A model generated the notes under the pieces. It made no database searches. It saw nothing but the letters and a program-made list of their open reading frames with translations, and was not told the origin of the DNA. Positions 1-12,710 of a DNA stretch of 48,237 bases are shown piece after piece. The position numbers and the translations under genes are program-made. The stretch is from Zygnema cylindricum (Eukaryota; Streptophyta; Zygnematophyceae; Zygnematales; Zygnemataceae): NCBI GenBank assembly GCA_037447655.1, contig JBBHKE010000301.1, forward strand, positions 176,477-224,713, read 5' to 3'. Every line of letters begins with the position of its first letter. The first letter of the stretch is position 1.

Positions 1-1180
1 CGAAACCATGAGAGATGTTTGAGAAAAAACTAAAAAACTGAGTCAAAACGTTATACGTTTGACAAACTTAAAAAAATATGATGAGTCAATGTGACAGAAA
101 AAGGTCAATACAAGCGAATAGTACAAATAAGGTCCATAAAAATAAGGATAAGGTAAAGGTTCATGGAATAAGTAGCAAGAAAAATGATGAAAATGATGGA
201 AAATTTATGGAAAACAGATGAGAAAATGATGGAAAAATGATGGGAAAATGATGAAAAAAATGATAAAAAATGGTTTTTGGAGAGAAATTTTCAAGAGACA
301 AAAAAAAAATTAATCGGACTGTTTGCATATTGCAAAACTGAGTCAAAAAATCAAAAAAGAGTTTGTAGAGAGTACCAAAGCCTTGAAAACAAAATAGAAT
401 ACCAAACAAAATATTAAAACAGTAGGAAAGAAGGACTGTGGCAAAGACACAAACGTAAAAAAAGGCAACGAGTTAAAAAGTAAAAGTAAAAAGGAAAATA
501 AATTAAAAAAAAGGAAAAAAACACAAAAATGAGAAAAGAGTAAGTTTGAAGGACAAGTTTAGACTTAAAGTGCAAGCAGATAAAGAAAAACAAAATGGAA
601 TTTCAAAAGTCAAAAGAAGTCAAAAATCAAAAAAAGTCAAAAGAAAAGTCAAAAGTCAAAAGTCAAACCTAACTCAAAAATAACATGTTTCAAGTCCAAA
701 AAAAGAAAAGCAAAAGTCAGCAGGAAAAGCATTGTCCATTGCAGAAACAGATAGAAAAAAAGACATACTGACAACATACAAATTTGTTGACGGAAAAAAA
801 AGGTCAATGCCAATTTAAAAAAAAACTCGGAAATAAAAACCTGACCAGAAAAGAAATATCTTTTCCAACTGTACTATAAAAACTATACATGACATATTTA
901 GCTGGAAAAGTTAAGAATCGGACTGTAACAGTATCTTGAAACAAGTGCAAACAAAGCAAGGAAGGGGTACAATTAAGAAGAAATAATCCAGAAATCTAAG
1001 TTTTTGTCTCATTCTGAAACAATGCCATAAACGACAAACAACAAAATGAATTCATCTCTCACTGAAACAATGTAATAAGCGACTCTAACATAGCGTAACA
1101 AAAAAAAAACAAAGAATAAAAAAAAAACAAAAAAAAACAAAACGACAACAAAATGGGAAGGAAATAACTGAATGCCTAAC
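1..1180. other. AT-rich sequence with short simple repeats
   Basis: No gene recognised. Positions 184-275 are a degenerate GATGGAAAA-type repeat and 598-672 a run of AAAAGTC-type units. The open frames here translate these repeats into Phe/Ser-rich or Lys-rich low-complexity peptides. Confidence 0.6.
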
Positions 1181-1270
1181 CTAACTGCCTCTTTTGGCCT
1201 TTCTTTCTCTTTTGCAGGCTTCGGCCATCCCTGAGAGCTTTTCCTTCCATTCCGGCCACTTTTCATCTTC
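1181..1270 (-). CDS. candidate terminal exon of an unidentified minus-strand gene
   Basis: Read on the minus strand, an acceptor-like TTGAAG is followed by 29 open codons and TAG. The peptide is highly charged (Glu/Lys/Arg rich, starting EDEKWPEWKEKL) and is not simple-sequence, unlike its surroundings. No family is recognised, and no convincing upstream exon was found, so this may be a relic or chance. Splice-site and codon appearance are the only evidence. Confidence 0.22.
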   Translation of the reverse strand, partial: EDEKWPEWKEKLSGMAEACKRERKAKRGS

Positions 1271-1381
1271 CTTCAATAGCAAAAAAAAAAAAAACCTTCA
1301 CAACCCTAAGGCGAACAAAAAATAATGCGGTAAAAAAGAGTCTCAAGACTCTGTTAAGCTGTCTTTCGCAAGCATGACGTC

Positions 1382-1825
1382 ATGACAGTTACGAAAATAA
1401 ATTTACGACAAGTGAGGAGGAGAGAAGCCATGGCTTCGCCAGTTGAAGAAAGAAAGCTCTGGTTGGCAGCTGCTGACTCATCAGGAAGAGGGAAAGGGAG
1501 CCATGGGCAATTGCAAGGAAGCAGAGTCTTCGTACATATGAAATTGTTCAAGGTTCAACGGAGGTACTGTACGAACTGCAAAGTACAAGCCAGTGGATGT
1601 TATTTGTTGACAGACTTGCCGAAAGAAATTGGTACGGCGAGGTATGCAATGCAGCAGCGTCCGTACGGATATCCGGCAACTAAAGAAAGGACAACATGGT
1701 ACGGTATCAACGTTTCACCAACTATGTTAAAAGTGCCAGGCGCGTTGGCACTTGCTCATTTAGTTAAACCGTACAGTAGTTCCGTGTCCATGGACTCCGT
1801 GGATACGGGACGCGCTATTTTTTGA
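1382..1825 (+). CDS. unidentified 147-codon open frame
   Basis: An open frame with a second ATG at 1430 in a strong initiation context (GCCATGG). From there it would give about 131 residues starting MASPVEERKLWL. Base composition is richer in GC than the flanks. A 12-bp palindrome CATGACGTCATG containing the bZIP-type TGACGTCA core sits at 1373-1384, just upstream. No domain is recognised. The region after about 1550 is rich in GTAC-type motifs like those of the transposons nearby, so only the first part may be exonic, or the whole frame may be spurious. Confidence 0.2.
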   Translation: MTVTKINLRQVRRREAMASPVEERKLWLAAADSSGRGKGSHGQLQGSRVFVHMKLFKVQRRYCTNCKVQASGCYLLTDLPKEIGTARYAMQQRPYGYPATKERTTWYGINVSPTMLKVPGALALAHLVKPYSSSVSMDSVDTGRAIF

Positions 1826-1994
1826 GTCGCTACAGTAATCGGACAAGGACCGTCGCCACACAGAGAATGGAACAGTCATATGTGACGCTTCACAGTTCAC
1901 AATTAGAGGGACGGTTTCGATTTTTCCCTTGATATCCGGAAGCTTTCACAACGCTTTGTGACATGCCCGAGCTTTCTTGAATGTTAGAAAAAGG

Positions 1995-2004
1995 TATATA
2001 TAAG
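1995..2004 (+). promoter_or_regulatory. TATA-box-like sequence
   Basis: TATATATAAG is followed about 35-60 bp downstream by inverted GTAC-rich sequence (2025-2060). No convincing coding region follows, so if it is a promoter it belongs to a mobile element or a non-coding transcript. Confidence 0.25.
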
Positions 2005-2826
2005 TACAGGATCCAGGTTTAGACAGTACAGTAATGTACTGTACAGTGCAGTACCGTACTTTCTATGCAGTTCGTTTTTTTTGTTTTTAGGATGACCTCG
2101 TCACAAATGACAAGCCACAGAACACGGACGGCTGTCACATTGTGGCAGACACGATTAGCTGAAGTTCTATGAATTACAGGTCACACCTTTTCTGTCATAT
2201 TTTTTCAGTTGCCGACCGATCGGTTTCAAACGTAAATAGAGTGTATGAGTTTTATTTAGAACATAAAACAACCTGGCATGGGATCCCAGGGAGGAAACAC
2301 TGACGTGGATGCATTCAGTACCACAAATCATCTGTGCGCTGAAAGCCTTGCCAACAAGCCCTAAAAATCATCAGGTAAAAGGAGAGGAGTTTGTCGGACG
2401 TGACATGTCAATAAAACAACAAGAGACTTTTGAACAAGCAGGTTCAATGTAGTCTATTCGTACCGTACGGAAGTGTGTGCATGCCGGTACATTATCCAAA
2501 GATAATCTGTCCTGGAGCAATAAATGCATGTCGAAGGGTCGGAATCTTCTGTTACCGCAATGGATACTACACCGTGAATCGTTATTAGCGTAAAGAAATT
2601 ATTAGTGTAAAGAAAAAAGTAGCGTCAGGGTGAAGTTCCATTAGACGAAAAGTGAGCTTGTTTACAGAAATTCGGACCTCTCCGTACTACGCCGTACTTC
2701 TTATTTTGTTTTTATTTGGAAAACAACATTACAGAGAATCTTGCTAATATTCTCCAAAAGTCTGGGAGTTAACAGTGACCGTTGGATATTTTTTCGCGAA
2801 GCATTCGCTTCGAAAGTTTCTGTAAA

Positions 2827-2856
2827 TGGTGATGTACCTCGCGAGGTACATCACCA
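2827..2856. repeat. perfect 30-bp palindrome of E2-L
   Basis: Perfect inverted repeat centred on CTCGCGAG (arm TGGTGATGTACCTCG). It occupies nearly the same place relative to the element end as the palindromes in the other E2 and E3 copies. Confidence 0.85.
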
Positions 2857-3052
2857 ATTACAGAAAAATTTGAGCCACGACACGTTGGATAATGAGCATA
2901 CGTGTCAAGTTGGCAACCAACGGAAATCAAAAAATTTCGCACATGATATACGCATTCAAAAATCTAGCAGAAAATACAAACGAAATCTCGTAACGCACTT
3001 TTTTCACGCTATTTTTGTTGTCGCCCATTCGTCACACTATTTCTGACAGCGC

Positions 3053-3480
3053 TCATTCGTCACGCGTAAAAACAGGAACCCTAAAGAAATGCGGTGGTAT
3101 CTCATAGCCTATACCCACCGGAGCATTTGTAACATTTTGCCCATTCCGATGATTTTCCGAAAACTCATCGGAAAACGGGTCTTGTTCACACCAAAATCTT
3201 GGCACGTAACTCCGATTGAAGGTGTCACGTGACACGTCACACGCTTCGACGTCATCAAACATAGGCGCGAAAACAAACCTGCAGTTTTTCAAACTTACTA
3301 AAAACGTCCCCCTCTTCCCTTCCGCCCCCCTGTTCTCCTCTGCTCCATCGCTCTCCATCTCTAAAGTACAGCTCTTTCTTCCCGTCACCTGTCCATTTGT
3401 CCATTTTATTTGGTCCCTCCTATCGACCAGTTCGTATTTTTTTTCTTCCTCCTTTGTCTACAATTAACTCCAACCTGGTT
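3053..3480. other. no gene recognised
   Basis: Moderate-complexity sequence between the left arm of E2-L and the satellite block. Open frames on both strands are short and unlike known proteins. Confidence 0.4.
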
Positions 3481-3785
3481 ACAATCACTATGCATCTTTT
3501 TTTAAAACATTTTTTAGGGTTTCAAACCTAGCAACGTTACTTCTTTTGATCTGATATTCCTTTATCCGATTTAAGGACATTTGGAAAAACACTTTGCGGG
3601 CTACAAGGTATATAATTTCTGGACGATAATGTGCCGTTTAACTATAAAACATGTTATCTTAAAGAAACCCTAACCCTAATTAAAATCCTAACTTAGTAGA
3701 ATGAAGTTATTTAAAGATATATCTATGAAAATATATATCTATTATTTCTATGTATATATATACATATATAATAGATATATATCTA

Positions 3786-4789
<1,004 letters not shown>

Positions 4790-4790
<1 letters not shown>

Positions 4791-5125
4791 TAGTACTAAT
4801 ATGGATTACTGATTATAAAGACTACTAACTGCAATAATACTAATTATACACTAAAACTAATTATACATACTAAAAACTGTACTAACACTAATTATATAGA
4901 CTAACAACTGTACAAATACTAATTACACAAACCAAAATCTGAGTTAATACTTATTACACCCTAAAACTAATTATGCACTAAAACTAATTATACATACTAA
5001 AAACTTTACTAATATTAATTATACAGACTAACAACTGTACTAATACGCATTACACAAACCAGACTCTGAGTTAATACTTATTATACCCTAAATTATAATA
5101 ACTATAGTAATACAAATTATACAGT
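4790..5125. repeat. degenerate AT-rich minisatellite, block 1
   Basis: Repeats of roughly 30-60 bp built on CTAATTATACA and ACTAANAACTGTACTAATA. The same family returns at 7490-8400. Confidence 0.75.
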
Positions 5126-5127
5126 AC

Positions 5128-5355
5128 AACAGTACATTTGTCAGTAATTGTTGTGGAAGACTACTTTTTTCAAATTATTTGGCGTTAAGGCAAGAACAAA
5201 ATGATCTTTCAGCGAAATATGCATGCATGAATCTGACAGATGATGAAAGAAACAGAAACTGCAACAGAAACGCGGCAAGGAAACATCCACATCGGTGGAT
5301 ACAGAGAATTTCACAGAATCAGAATGAAGAAGTACAGATAAAGATCCAAAATTAA
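5128..5355 (+). CDS. candidate exon, open and not ATG-initiated
   Basis: An open frame of about 75 codons ends at TAA 5353-5355. It is not low-complexity: it is rich in Asn, Arg and Gln, with segments such as LRQEQNDLSAKYACMNLTDD and RKHPHRWIQR. It could be a terminal exon captured inside E2-L. No family is recognised; chance openness is possible. Confidence 0.2.
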   Translation, partial: NSTFVSNCCGRLLFSNYLALRQEQNDLSAKYACMNLTDDERNRNCNRNAARKHPHRWIQRISQNQNEEVQIKIQN

Positions 5356-6427
5356 GCAGCTCCCCCCTCCCCCATACCCGAAATAAAATTGTTTAGATTT
5401 TACACATGTACTTAGTAGTGTATTGTATCAAACCTTACAATGAAAGTTTGGTCCAAACCCCTATTTTCCTGTCTCATAAACACTAGAATTTTGACACATG
5501 CGATACATACCTCGTATGTATCTTATATTACGATCTCATAAATACATGTAACATAACACCTGCCGACAAATACAACAAAACATTCACCTAACATAGCATT
5601 AACCTTGCCTAAAAAAGTTAAAAGATATTGTCACTGTCACAAATAATTGGATACAAAACATTCAGAACCAGAATTTAAAACAAAACCTGAAACAAAAGAG
5701 TCAAGAAGCCAGATAGAGATCCAAAATCACAGACAATATGTACATTGTAAAATATTCACATCACAAATTTTGACACAAACTTTCCATTAAGAGATTTCCC
5801 TCCATATTATTCACTATCGTCAATTTCGACATAAAAACATGTGTATATATCAACTGTAAAAACATGCATCAACCATGAATAGAAACCAATCAATCATTGA
5901 AATTACATTGAGATGAATATATCTCAATTATAAAAATTCCGCTGTGATGAACAGAAAATAACTCCTCCAATTCCCTGCCCTCAACTTCTCAATCTGATCT
6001 CCTCCTACCTTCCACATTCCTCAAGCCAATCTGTTCAAAAAAAGAAAAAAAAAGAAAAAAGAAAAGGAAAAAGACGATATACAAACTAATTGATATAAAA
6101 AAACTGGAAAAAGCCTCTCTAAGTACAAGCATCTATTACACCTATCGACAAAATCACACTCATACACGTACATATACCGGTATTTAGTAAGTTTTTCAAA
6201 CATTAATATAATAAAGGCACACTACTTATAGACTCTATTTTTAAAAAATAAGGGAAAATAGTTGACTACTTTCTTTATGTTTGCGAAAATTCTCTCTTGC
6301 AGACGACATATTGTAAAGGTTCATTCTTTTTTTCCCCGTCCCTTTCCTTCTATTTTCGGTGTCATGAAGGGATAATGGAATGAAAAATGGCATAAAATGG
6401 GGCAAAAATAGATGGTATTTGCGAAAC
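5356..6427. other. no gene recognised
   Basis: AT-rich sequence inside E2-L with short poly-A and poly-T runs. Nothing beyond short open frames is supported. Confidence 0.4.
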
Positions 6428-6835
6428 TTAATTTCTCCATGCTTCTGTGCATGCCTCAGTTTTGTACAGCTTGATCTTGAACAAACCCTGTGGGAAAAAA
6501 AAAGAAAAAAAATAAAAGCAGAAACAAAAAAAAAAAAATTACATAAGAGGATGTTGTGACATAACAATAGCAACAAAAAAGAAAAGAAGAAGGCTAATAA
6601 CGAACAAAGAAAGAGAGAGGAGAGGGAAACCGAAAACAGATATAAACAACAGTGTCGATAACAGAACTAACAAACAAAACAAGAAAAAAGGTAAAAACAA
6701 CTAAGGCGGAAGTTTTAACTAGAAAAAAAGATTTATTTTCCCTTACATCTTTCGAAGACCCAAATTTGAGAGAATCTCCCGGATGAAGTCTCACTCGCTT
6801 CTCAAGAGACAACATAGCATTCCGCGCCATCCACT
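6428..6835 (-). CDS. two terminal exons resembling the end of an FHA domain (partial gene)
   Basis: Exon A (6747-6835) has a clean TTTCAG acceptor and GAT|GTAAGG donor. It encodes 29 whole codons including RVRLHPGDSLKFGSSKD. A 259-bp GT-AG intron follows. Exon B (6428-6487), after CCCACAG, continues in phase 0 with GLFKIKLYKTEACTEAW and ends at TAA. The pattern PGD-x-L-x-FG-x-S followed by FKIKL resembles the last strands of forkhead-associated (FHA) phosphopeptide-binding domains. The N-terminal part of such a domain was not found, so this is either a captured fragment or a damaged gene. It lies inside E2-L. The family call rests on short similarity only; the two-exon structure is more secure than the name. 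Confidence 0.4.
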
Positions 6836-6963
6836 CTGAAAGTGGGAGGAGAAACAATTAAAAACTAAAGTTAAAAGATAAAAAAAAATGCTTTTATAGC
6901 AAAAGCAAAAAGGGAAGCAAAATAGGGAAAAGAAACTATCTATGTAAAATGGATTCCAAGTAC

Positions 6964-7412
6964 CTTAGAATATTTTCAACAAGTTTCTCGCCTAATGACT
7001 CGAGTTCCGGAGGAGCTTTTCAAATCAGTCATGTAAAAGCGTCCATTTTTTCAATCAATTCGGGCGTGTCGCGGTGAAACCTGTAGAGAAAATTTAAAAA
7101 AAAGAGAAAAACAGAAAATCAGAAAAACAAAAAAAAATAATGAAAAAGAGAGCAAGGAGAACATAAGAAAAGAAATAAACAGAAGATATCAACTTAGCCT
7201 TTCTGATAATTTGGTGGTTTGTTCTTTTTGATCCCGAGATGATTTGATGTTCCATCTTTTTTCAGATTTATCCTTTTTCGAGCGTATCTTTAATAGATAT
7301 TTAGCAATGCCTTTTGCCAACTTCAAAAAACAAATAAAATAACATTTTGTCAATTACCTCTGGTGCAGTAATGGCCAAAAATTCTTCATCTTCTGATGAA
7401 GCCTCAGACTTG
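6964..7412 (-). pseudogene. possible upstream exons of the same minus-strand gene, damaged
   Basis: Three segments look exonic on the minus strand. 7359-7412: after GGCAAG, an acidic SEASSEDEEFLAITAPE before GTAATT. 7200-7321: Lys/Arg-rich. 6964-7080: after CTACAG, with FHRDTPELIEKMDAFT, then two in-frame TGA codons close together, then KAPPELESLGEKLVENIL before GTACTT. The gap between the first two would be an intron of only 37 bp, and the last does not join the next exon in phase. Either the gene is decayed or some boundaries are wrong. Confidence 0.25.
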
Positions 7413-7489
7413 CCAAAATAAAAAACAAAGGACAACCATCATATCCACCGGTTTAAAACAAATTCAAAACTGGATAGAACTAATGTTCA

Positions 7490-8400
7490 CACGAATAAGT
7501 GTCCTAACATTACTGAAAAGTGTCCTAACACGAATTATACAGTACTAGTAACTGCAATAACACTAATTATATAGAATAGTAACTGTACTCACACTAACTA
7601 TACACAGTAACTATACAGACGTATAGCTGTACTAACACTAATTATACAAACCAAAACGGTGCTAAGTCTAATTATACGGACTAATACCTGTAAAAATACT
7701 AACATACAGACTAATAACTTTTCTAATACCAATAATACTGTTCTCATACTAATTATACAGACTAATAACTGTGTTAATATCAATTAAACAGTATTTATAT
7801 ATGTACTAACAATAATTATACAGTCTAATAACTGTGACAATACTAATTATACAAACCAATAACCGTAATAACACGAATTACTGATTATAAACATCACTAA
7901 CGGCACTAATACATATTATACCCTAAATCTAATTATACACTAAAACTAATTATATAGGTAACCAACTAGACCAATACTGATTATACAAACTACTAACAGT
8001 AAAACACTAGTAATACATACTGAAAACTGTATTAATACTTATTATTCCACTGATAACTCTACTCATTCTCCTGTCACAGAATAATAACTGTACAAATACT
8101 AATTTTACAGACTCATACATGTGCTCATTCTCCTGTCACAGAATAATAACTGTACAAATACTAATTTTACAGACTCATACATGTGCTCATACTGATTATA
8201 CATAAACATAACTTTAAAAATACTGATTATGCGTACTATTAGCTGTGCTAATACTGACCGTACTAATACGGTTTATAGGAACGAATAACTGGACTAACAT
8301 TGACTATACACGAATAATAAATATGAATAATTATTATTAATACAATTTTTAGTCTGCATAATTAGTAGTAGTATAGTTATTAGCCTGTAAAATTATTGTT
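7490..8400. repeat. degenerate AT-rich minisatellite, block 2
   Basis: Same family as 4790-5125 (CTAATTATACAGACTAATAA-type units). It contains a perfect 62-bp tandem duplication (8062-8123 and 8124-8185), which must be recent. Confidence 0.8.
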
Positions 8401-8953
8401 AAATTGTTATGAGTACAGTAAACATCAAAAAAAGAAGTGACTATTGCCACTATGGCCACAAAAAGACATCACAAATTCCCAGAAAGCAACAAAAGACATC
8501 ATCTCTGTAAAGGCAGAAATACGTTAGAAACATAGAATGAAACATCCTAACAAAAAAAAAAACTAAAAACTGGCAAAAAAGTAAAAAGAAAAACATAACT
8601 ACGGACCCAAAAAAACTAAAAAAAAACAACGACTCCCATTGCCGAATTTTGATTGGGCCACTATGGCCTGAAAAACGACAAAAATTAAAGCCAAGCCCCC
8701 CTCAGAAATAAATACATACAAAAAAAGAAAAGGAAAAATAAAAAAAAACGGGAAAAAAAAAAAAACAAATCACAGCAGGTCCAGCAAAGAGATCAATTTT
8801 GGTATCCGATAAGTGGACAATGACGACTTTAAAAATAAATAAACAAAGAAATAAATAATTTTTTTAAAAAGGTAAAAAAAATAATTAATAAACAAGTGAG
8901 AAACAACAAAAAATCGATAATTAAATGAAAACTAAGAGATGCATAAATCTTAC
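8401..8953. other. A-rich spacer with a diverged copy of the next exon-like segment
   Basis: Mostly A-rich. About 8770-8825 (minus strand) resembles the exon-like segment 8954-9018 and its donor side at about two positions in three, suggesting an old tandem duplication. Confidence 0.35.
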
Positions 8954-9018
8954 CGCAGGTCCGGCAAGGAGAGAAGTTTCGTTATCGGCAATCGCAGCGC
9001 ATCCGGTTTTGCAATAAC
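8954..9018 (-). CDS. candidate internal exon, unidentified
   Basis: Bounded on the minus strand by CTGCCAG and CG|GTAAGA. It encodes VIAKPDALRLPITKLLSLPD and a final Leu in frame 1. The acceptor is preceded by a ~150-nt pure pyrimidine tract (the purine tract on the plus strand), an ideal branch/polypyrimidine region. Product unknown. It may belong with the FHA-like exons downstream, but phases cannot be tested across the gap. Confidence 0.3.
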
Positions 9019-9021
9019 CTG

Positions 9022-9180
9022 GCAGGAGGGAGGGAGGGAGGGAGAGAGAGGGGAAAGGGGGGAGAGAGAGAGAGAGATAATAAGAGAGAGAGAGAGAGGG
9101 AGAGAAGGAGAGAGAGAAAGAGAGAACGGGAGATAGAGAGAGAGGGGGAGAGAAGGGAAGAGAGAGAGAGATGGAGATAA
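9022..9180. repeat. GGGA/GA polypurine tract
   Basis: Almost pure A/G on the plus strand. The long open frames here are Arg/Glu/Gly or Leu/Ser low-complexity translations. Confidence 0.9.
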
Positions 9181-9946
9181 TGAATGTTAGAAGGACGACG
9201 ACGGTGGTTCAAAAGTCCTGCAGCTTTTTCGCGCGAATACAGTGAAGTAGGCGTTCGGATGTTTTTTTCCTACGTCAGCTTTTCGGGTTACCGTTGGCCA
9301 GTTTCACAGAAATACGCAACTTTTACCCTACTTCTATATAGCGCAATATTTTGAGGAAGGTCGTTTGTACGGTTTTCCGAGAACTTCCGAAATCTACAAA
9401 GTCGGTGCTCGGAAAGCCGTACATTATTCGAACGTCCGTCTGTTGCGGAAGTGATTTTTTTTCCGGTGGGAATAGGCTATCACAAGGCGTCTACAAAAAG
9501 TACAAAACCTGTATTGAACGATGACCTGGTACGCACGAGCATGGTACGCAAATGAAGATTTTTGGTCGGTGTGAAAATCATTGACGATTTTCAATATCAA
9601 TCTATAGATACGTGGCACCACTCTTTTGCTACCACGTGGATTACAGACTCTCCGCAATGGAATTTCGTTCAAATTGTAGCATCCTGTAATGTTGGCCGTA
9701 CAATTACAGAATGTCCTAATGGAACTTCACCCTCATTCATTCTAATTTATTGCCAGGAGACGTGGCAGATTATGGTCCACGTCCTTAAATAGTGCAATTT
9801 GGTATATTAAAGGTATCAATGTCGAAATTTTGGGGTGCCGATATAGCGTACATAAGGCTAATAACGATTCACGGTGTAACGTACATTTCCGTACGTAGGT
9901 TTGCAGATTGCCTGTAATCCTCAAAACAAATCCATTATTTCACAGA

Positions 9947-10716
9947 GGGTAACCTTCCATCAGGCGTTCCCGGACTGGGAGTAAAATTTGTAGCACCCTT
10001 CCATCAGGTCGTGCCAGTGAATGAGGTGTTAGATTGCGATTGGTACCACGTAGGACCTTTTGAGCCGCCCAGGAATAATCATCATTTCCAAAAGGACAAA
10101 ATCGCAGCTGCGTATGTGTACGGGCGGACGCCGATTAAAATATCTAGTAGCGTCACGCTAATGTACAATCTGAACGTTCTTACGGTTGTTGTGGTATCAA
10201 CGGCCACGAAAACCGTTGCAAAATTAAAGTTTGTACAAATGTCCAAGGATGTACTATTTGTACGTGAATCGCTGTATCGCACATTTATGAAGGAGACGTC
10301 ACAGGATGTCTTACAACCAAAAAATATTTGTCGTCGACCATACAACCAAGATTTTTTTGTCGTCGAACCGGCTTTTATGTCACACGGTACACTCCAATTG
10401 CCACATGTAAGTTTATTACTTCACGTCTGTCGTGGATCGACTTTGACTTTACAAGTGGACCAAAACACGCGTCCAGTAATCACAAACTCTCCTCCCGAGG
10501 ACAGTTGGAGGAGACTAGCTACGTACTGGAAACAAGAAGTGTTTGCGTCGAAAATTGAAAATCGGACGGTGGTAGTTCTCTCCAAGAAGTCTGGAGAATC
10601 TCAACGAATTTTTAGTTAACATCTTTCGAAAAAAAAAAAAAAAACAGTACGGCCTAGTACGGAACGGTACTTTCTCCAGTAAACAACCCCACTTTTCGCC
10701 TGATGGAAGGTTACCC
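9947..10716 (+). mobile_element. TIR element E3 (770 bp)
   Basis: Perfect 20-bp inverted ends GGGTAACCTTCCATCAGGCG, flanked by AGA on both sides (9944-9946 and 10717-10719). Near the right end it has the same signals as E2: a CTTTTCGCC motif by the TIR, a GTACGG cluster (10646-10670), and an imperfect palindrome CCTCCCGAGG centred 220.5 bp from the end. The 202-codon frame at 10011-10619 has no recognisable domain and matches nothing expected of a transposase. I treat it as non-coding. Confidence 0.8.
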
Positions 10717-10719
10717 AGA

Positions 10720-12700
10720 GCCGTAAAAGCATCCAAGATGTATTAAATGAACAGACACAAACGAAAACACTCAACCGTTGCAGCTCTAAGTTAGGATCCA
10801 GAATTCCAGATAAGCTTTGTCTTTACGTGATAAACTGGAAATCCAACAGAATTTTTTGAGGACTCCCGTGACGTGTCGTCCACGAGTAACCACTGACAGC
10901 CTCCCGTTTTCAAATAACACCTACAGCAGTTCGATACGACTAGACGTTATGTCTACGTGTCACACATATATTCGTCAAATGTTACGCGTATGAAATTTTA
11001 ACCGACCTTTTGGCACTTCGGAGAGAGGCCAAGAATCTCTGCCAGCTACAGTACAGTACTGTACAGATTTCAAAACACTGATCCATCCTTTACGGAGAAC
11101 CGGAAGAATCTCAGATCATCCCTTGTTTTTAGGGATCGCGTCAACGGTCATGATGACTATGGGCAGGCTTTGTCAACCGGCGCATCTTCTCTTCTCTGGA
11201 GTATCTTCCCGACTTCAAACCAATGGGAGGCGTCGAAAGATTACCCGCTTTCCTAAAGATTTATATCGATGGAACGACCAAAAGGTCGACGATTCTGTAA
11301 CTGTACGGCTCCTTTGAAAATGTACGAGTCCTTTGAAAACAATACGCGTCACTGGCGCCACTGTGAGTTTTGCCACCAGGATTCTTTCGCGGCCGTTGCG
11401 GACTTTGAGGACCGTGCGATCCTGGCAGCAAATTGTGGTTGTCTGCTCGATACATGACCGAACGATCGGAGGCGATATTAGCTGTTCGATGGAAAACTCT
11501 GACCTGCGCGAGAAATCTGATGCCTAACGGACAAATCTCGGCCCCGTTCCGCAAAAACCGTACCAATTTTCTTTCCGCGTAAAGCGAAATTTGCGCAGTT
11601 GCACAGCGTTGTGTCATCGCGATTTTGGTAACAAAAATCGGCCGATTTTGGATAGCGCCACTTATTGTTTTCATATCGATATCCGTTACAAAATGCCCTT
11701 ATTACTTTTAACTTTTAAGCACACGGTAAAAGTAGACTGTAGTCCACACTAAATTTCCAAACACACTTTAAATCCCACATTGTAAATTTCCAAAAAAAAA
11801 AAAAGGTGTACTCACTAAATCTTGGCGCATTTTTACTCAAGGCTCAAATGTTATACGAAATGGAATGTAATCCACAATAAATACGGTGTCATTTTTTTCT
11901 TTTGCATATCATAAGAGAGGCAATGTACAAATTTTTAATTACACACACACAAAAAAAAATCCTTAAAGAACAAAAAAATTGCACACAACACAAAGAGAAT
12001 TAATCCATCAAAAACACAAAACGCAAACAAATTCCAAAACAAAAATTGTTGCTGTTGAAAATTGTGAACATTTTTTCTCAAAAACTATCAAATCCCAAAA
12101 AATTGGACGGGCTTTCCAACAACTATCCTCCACTTTTGGCTTCAAAATTGAACAAAAAAGGAAAAATCTTATTATGTTAAACTCCATGCAAATTCTCTCG
12201 TGAAAAAATTACATAAATTAAAAATTTGCCGCTCTAAAATCTTTGGTTTGCGACACCGGTTTGTTGCTACAAAAGTTTAACAACTTTTATTTCTGTTTTA
12301 AAATAAAATTAGTCATTTTCTAGCTCTCTAGATGTTTATTCCTCACAAAATAACATCTTTAACATAGCATGTAAGAGACGATCTCCAATGAAACAAAAAA
12401 TTAGACTATGACAAGAATGAAGAGAGCGACTGCAGAAAAAGAAGATGTGACGTGACAACCAAGAGTGCACAAAAGCAAATAATAGGAGAGAAGGGTGTGC
12501 ACCCAAGTTAGACCTTTAGTGTTTTCGTTTGATTAACGGCCACCATCTTGGACCCGACTGCATCAATTTGATTTTTTTCTTGCTTTAGGACAAGATAATT
12601 CAAGCATATGAAACTAAAAACCCTTAAAAACCCCTAAAAAACCCTAAAATTTTGGGAAATCACAATAGCACAACTATCACTTTGCCTCATTGCTCCCCCA
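10720..12700. other. no gene recognised
   Basis: 10.7-11.7 kb is of mixed composition with short unrelated frames. 11.7-12.5 kb is AT-rich with A runs. 12.61-12.65 kb holds a few CCCTAAA-like units, too few and irregular for an interstitial telomere. No gene or repeat boundary could be defined. Confidence 0.4.
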
Positions 12701-12710
12701 TTTGATTTAG

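Noticed and set aside
161-409. Membrane-like Phe-rich 82-codon protein
   Set aside because: Complement of a GATGGAAAA-type simple repeat.
10011-10619. 202-codon frame in E3 as a transposase
   Set aside because: No DDE motif or DNA-binding domain, and the opposite strand and other frames are also open; E2 relatives do not keep the frame.
12610-12655. Interstitial telomere (CCCTAAA units)
   Set aside because: Only about three imperfect units; too few.
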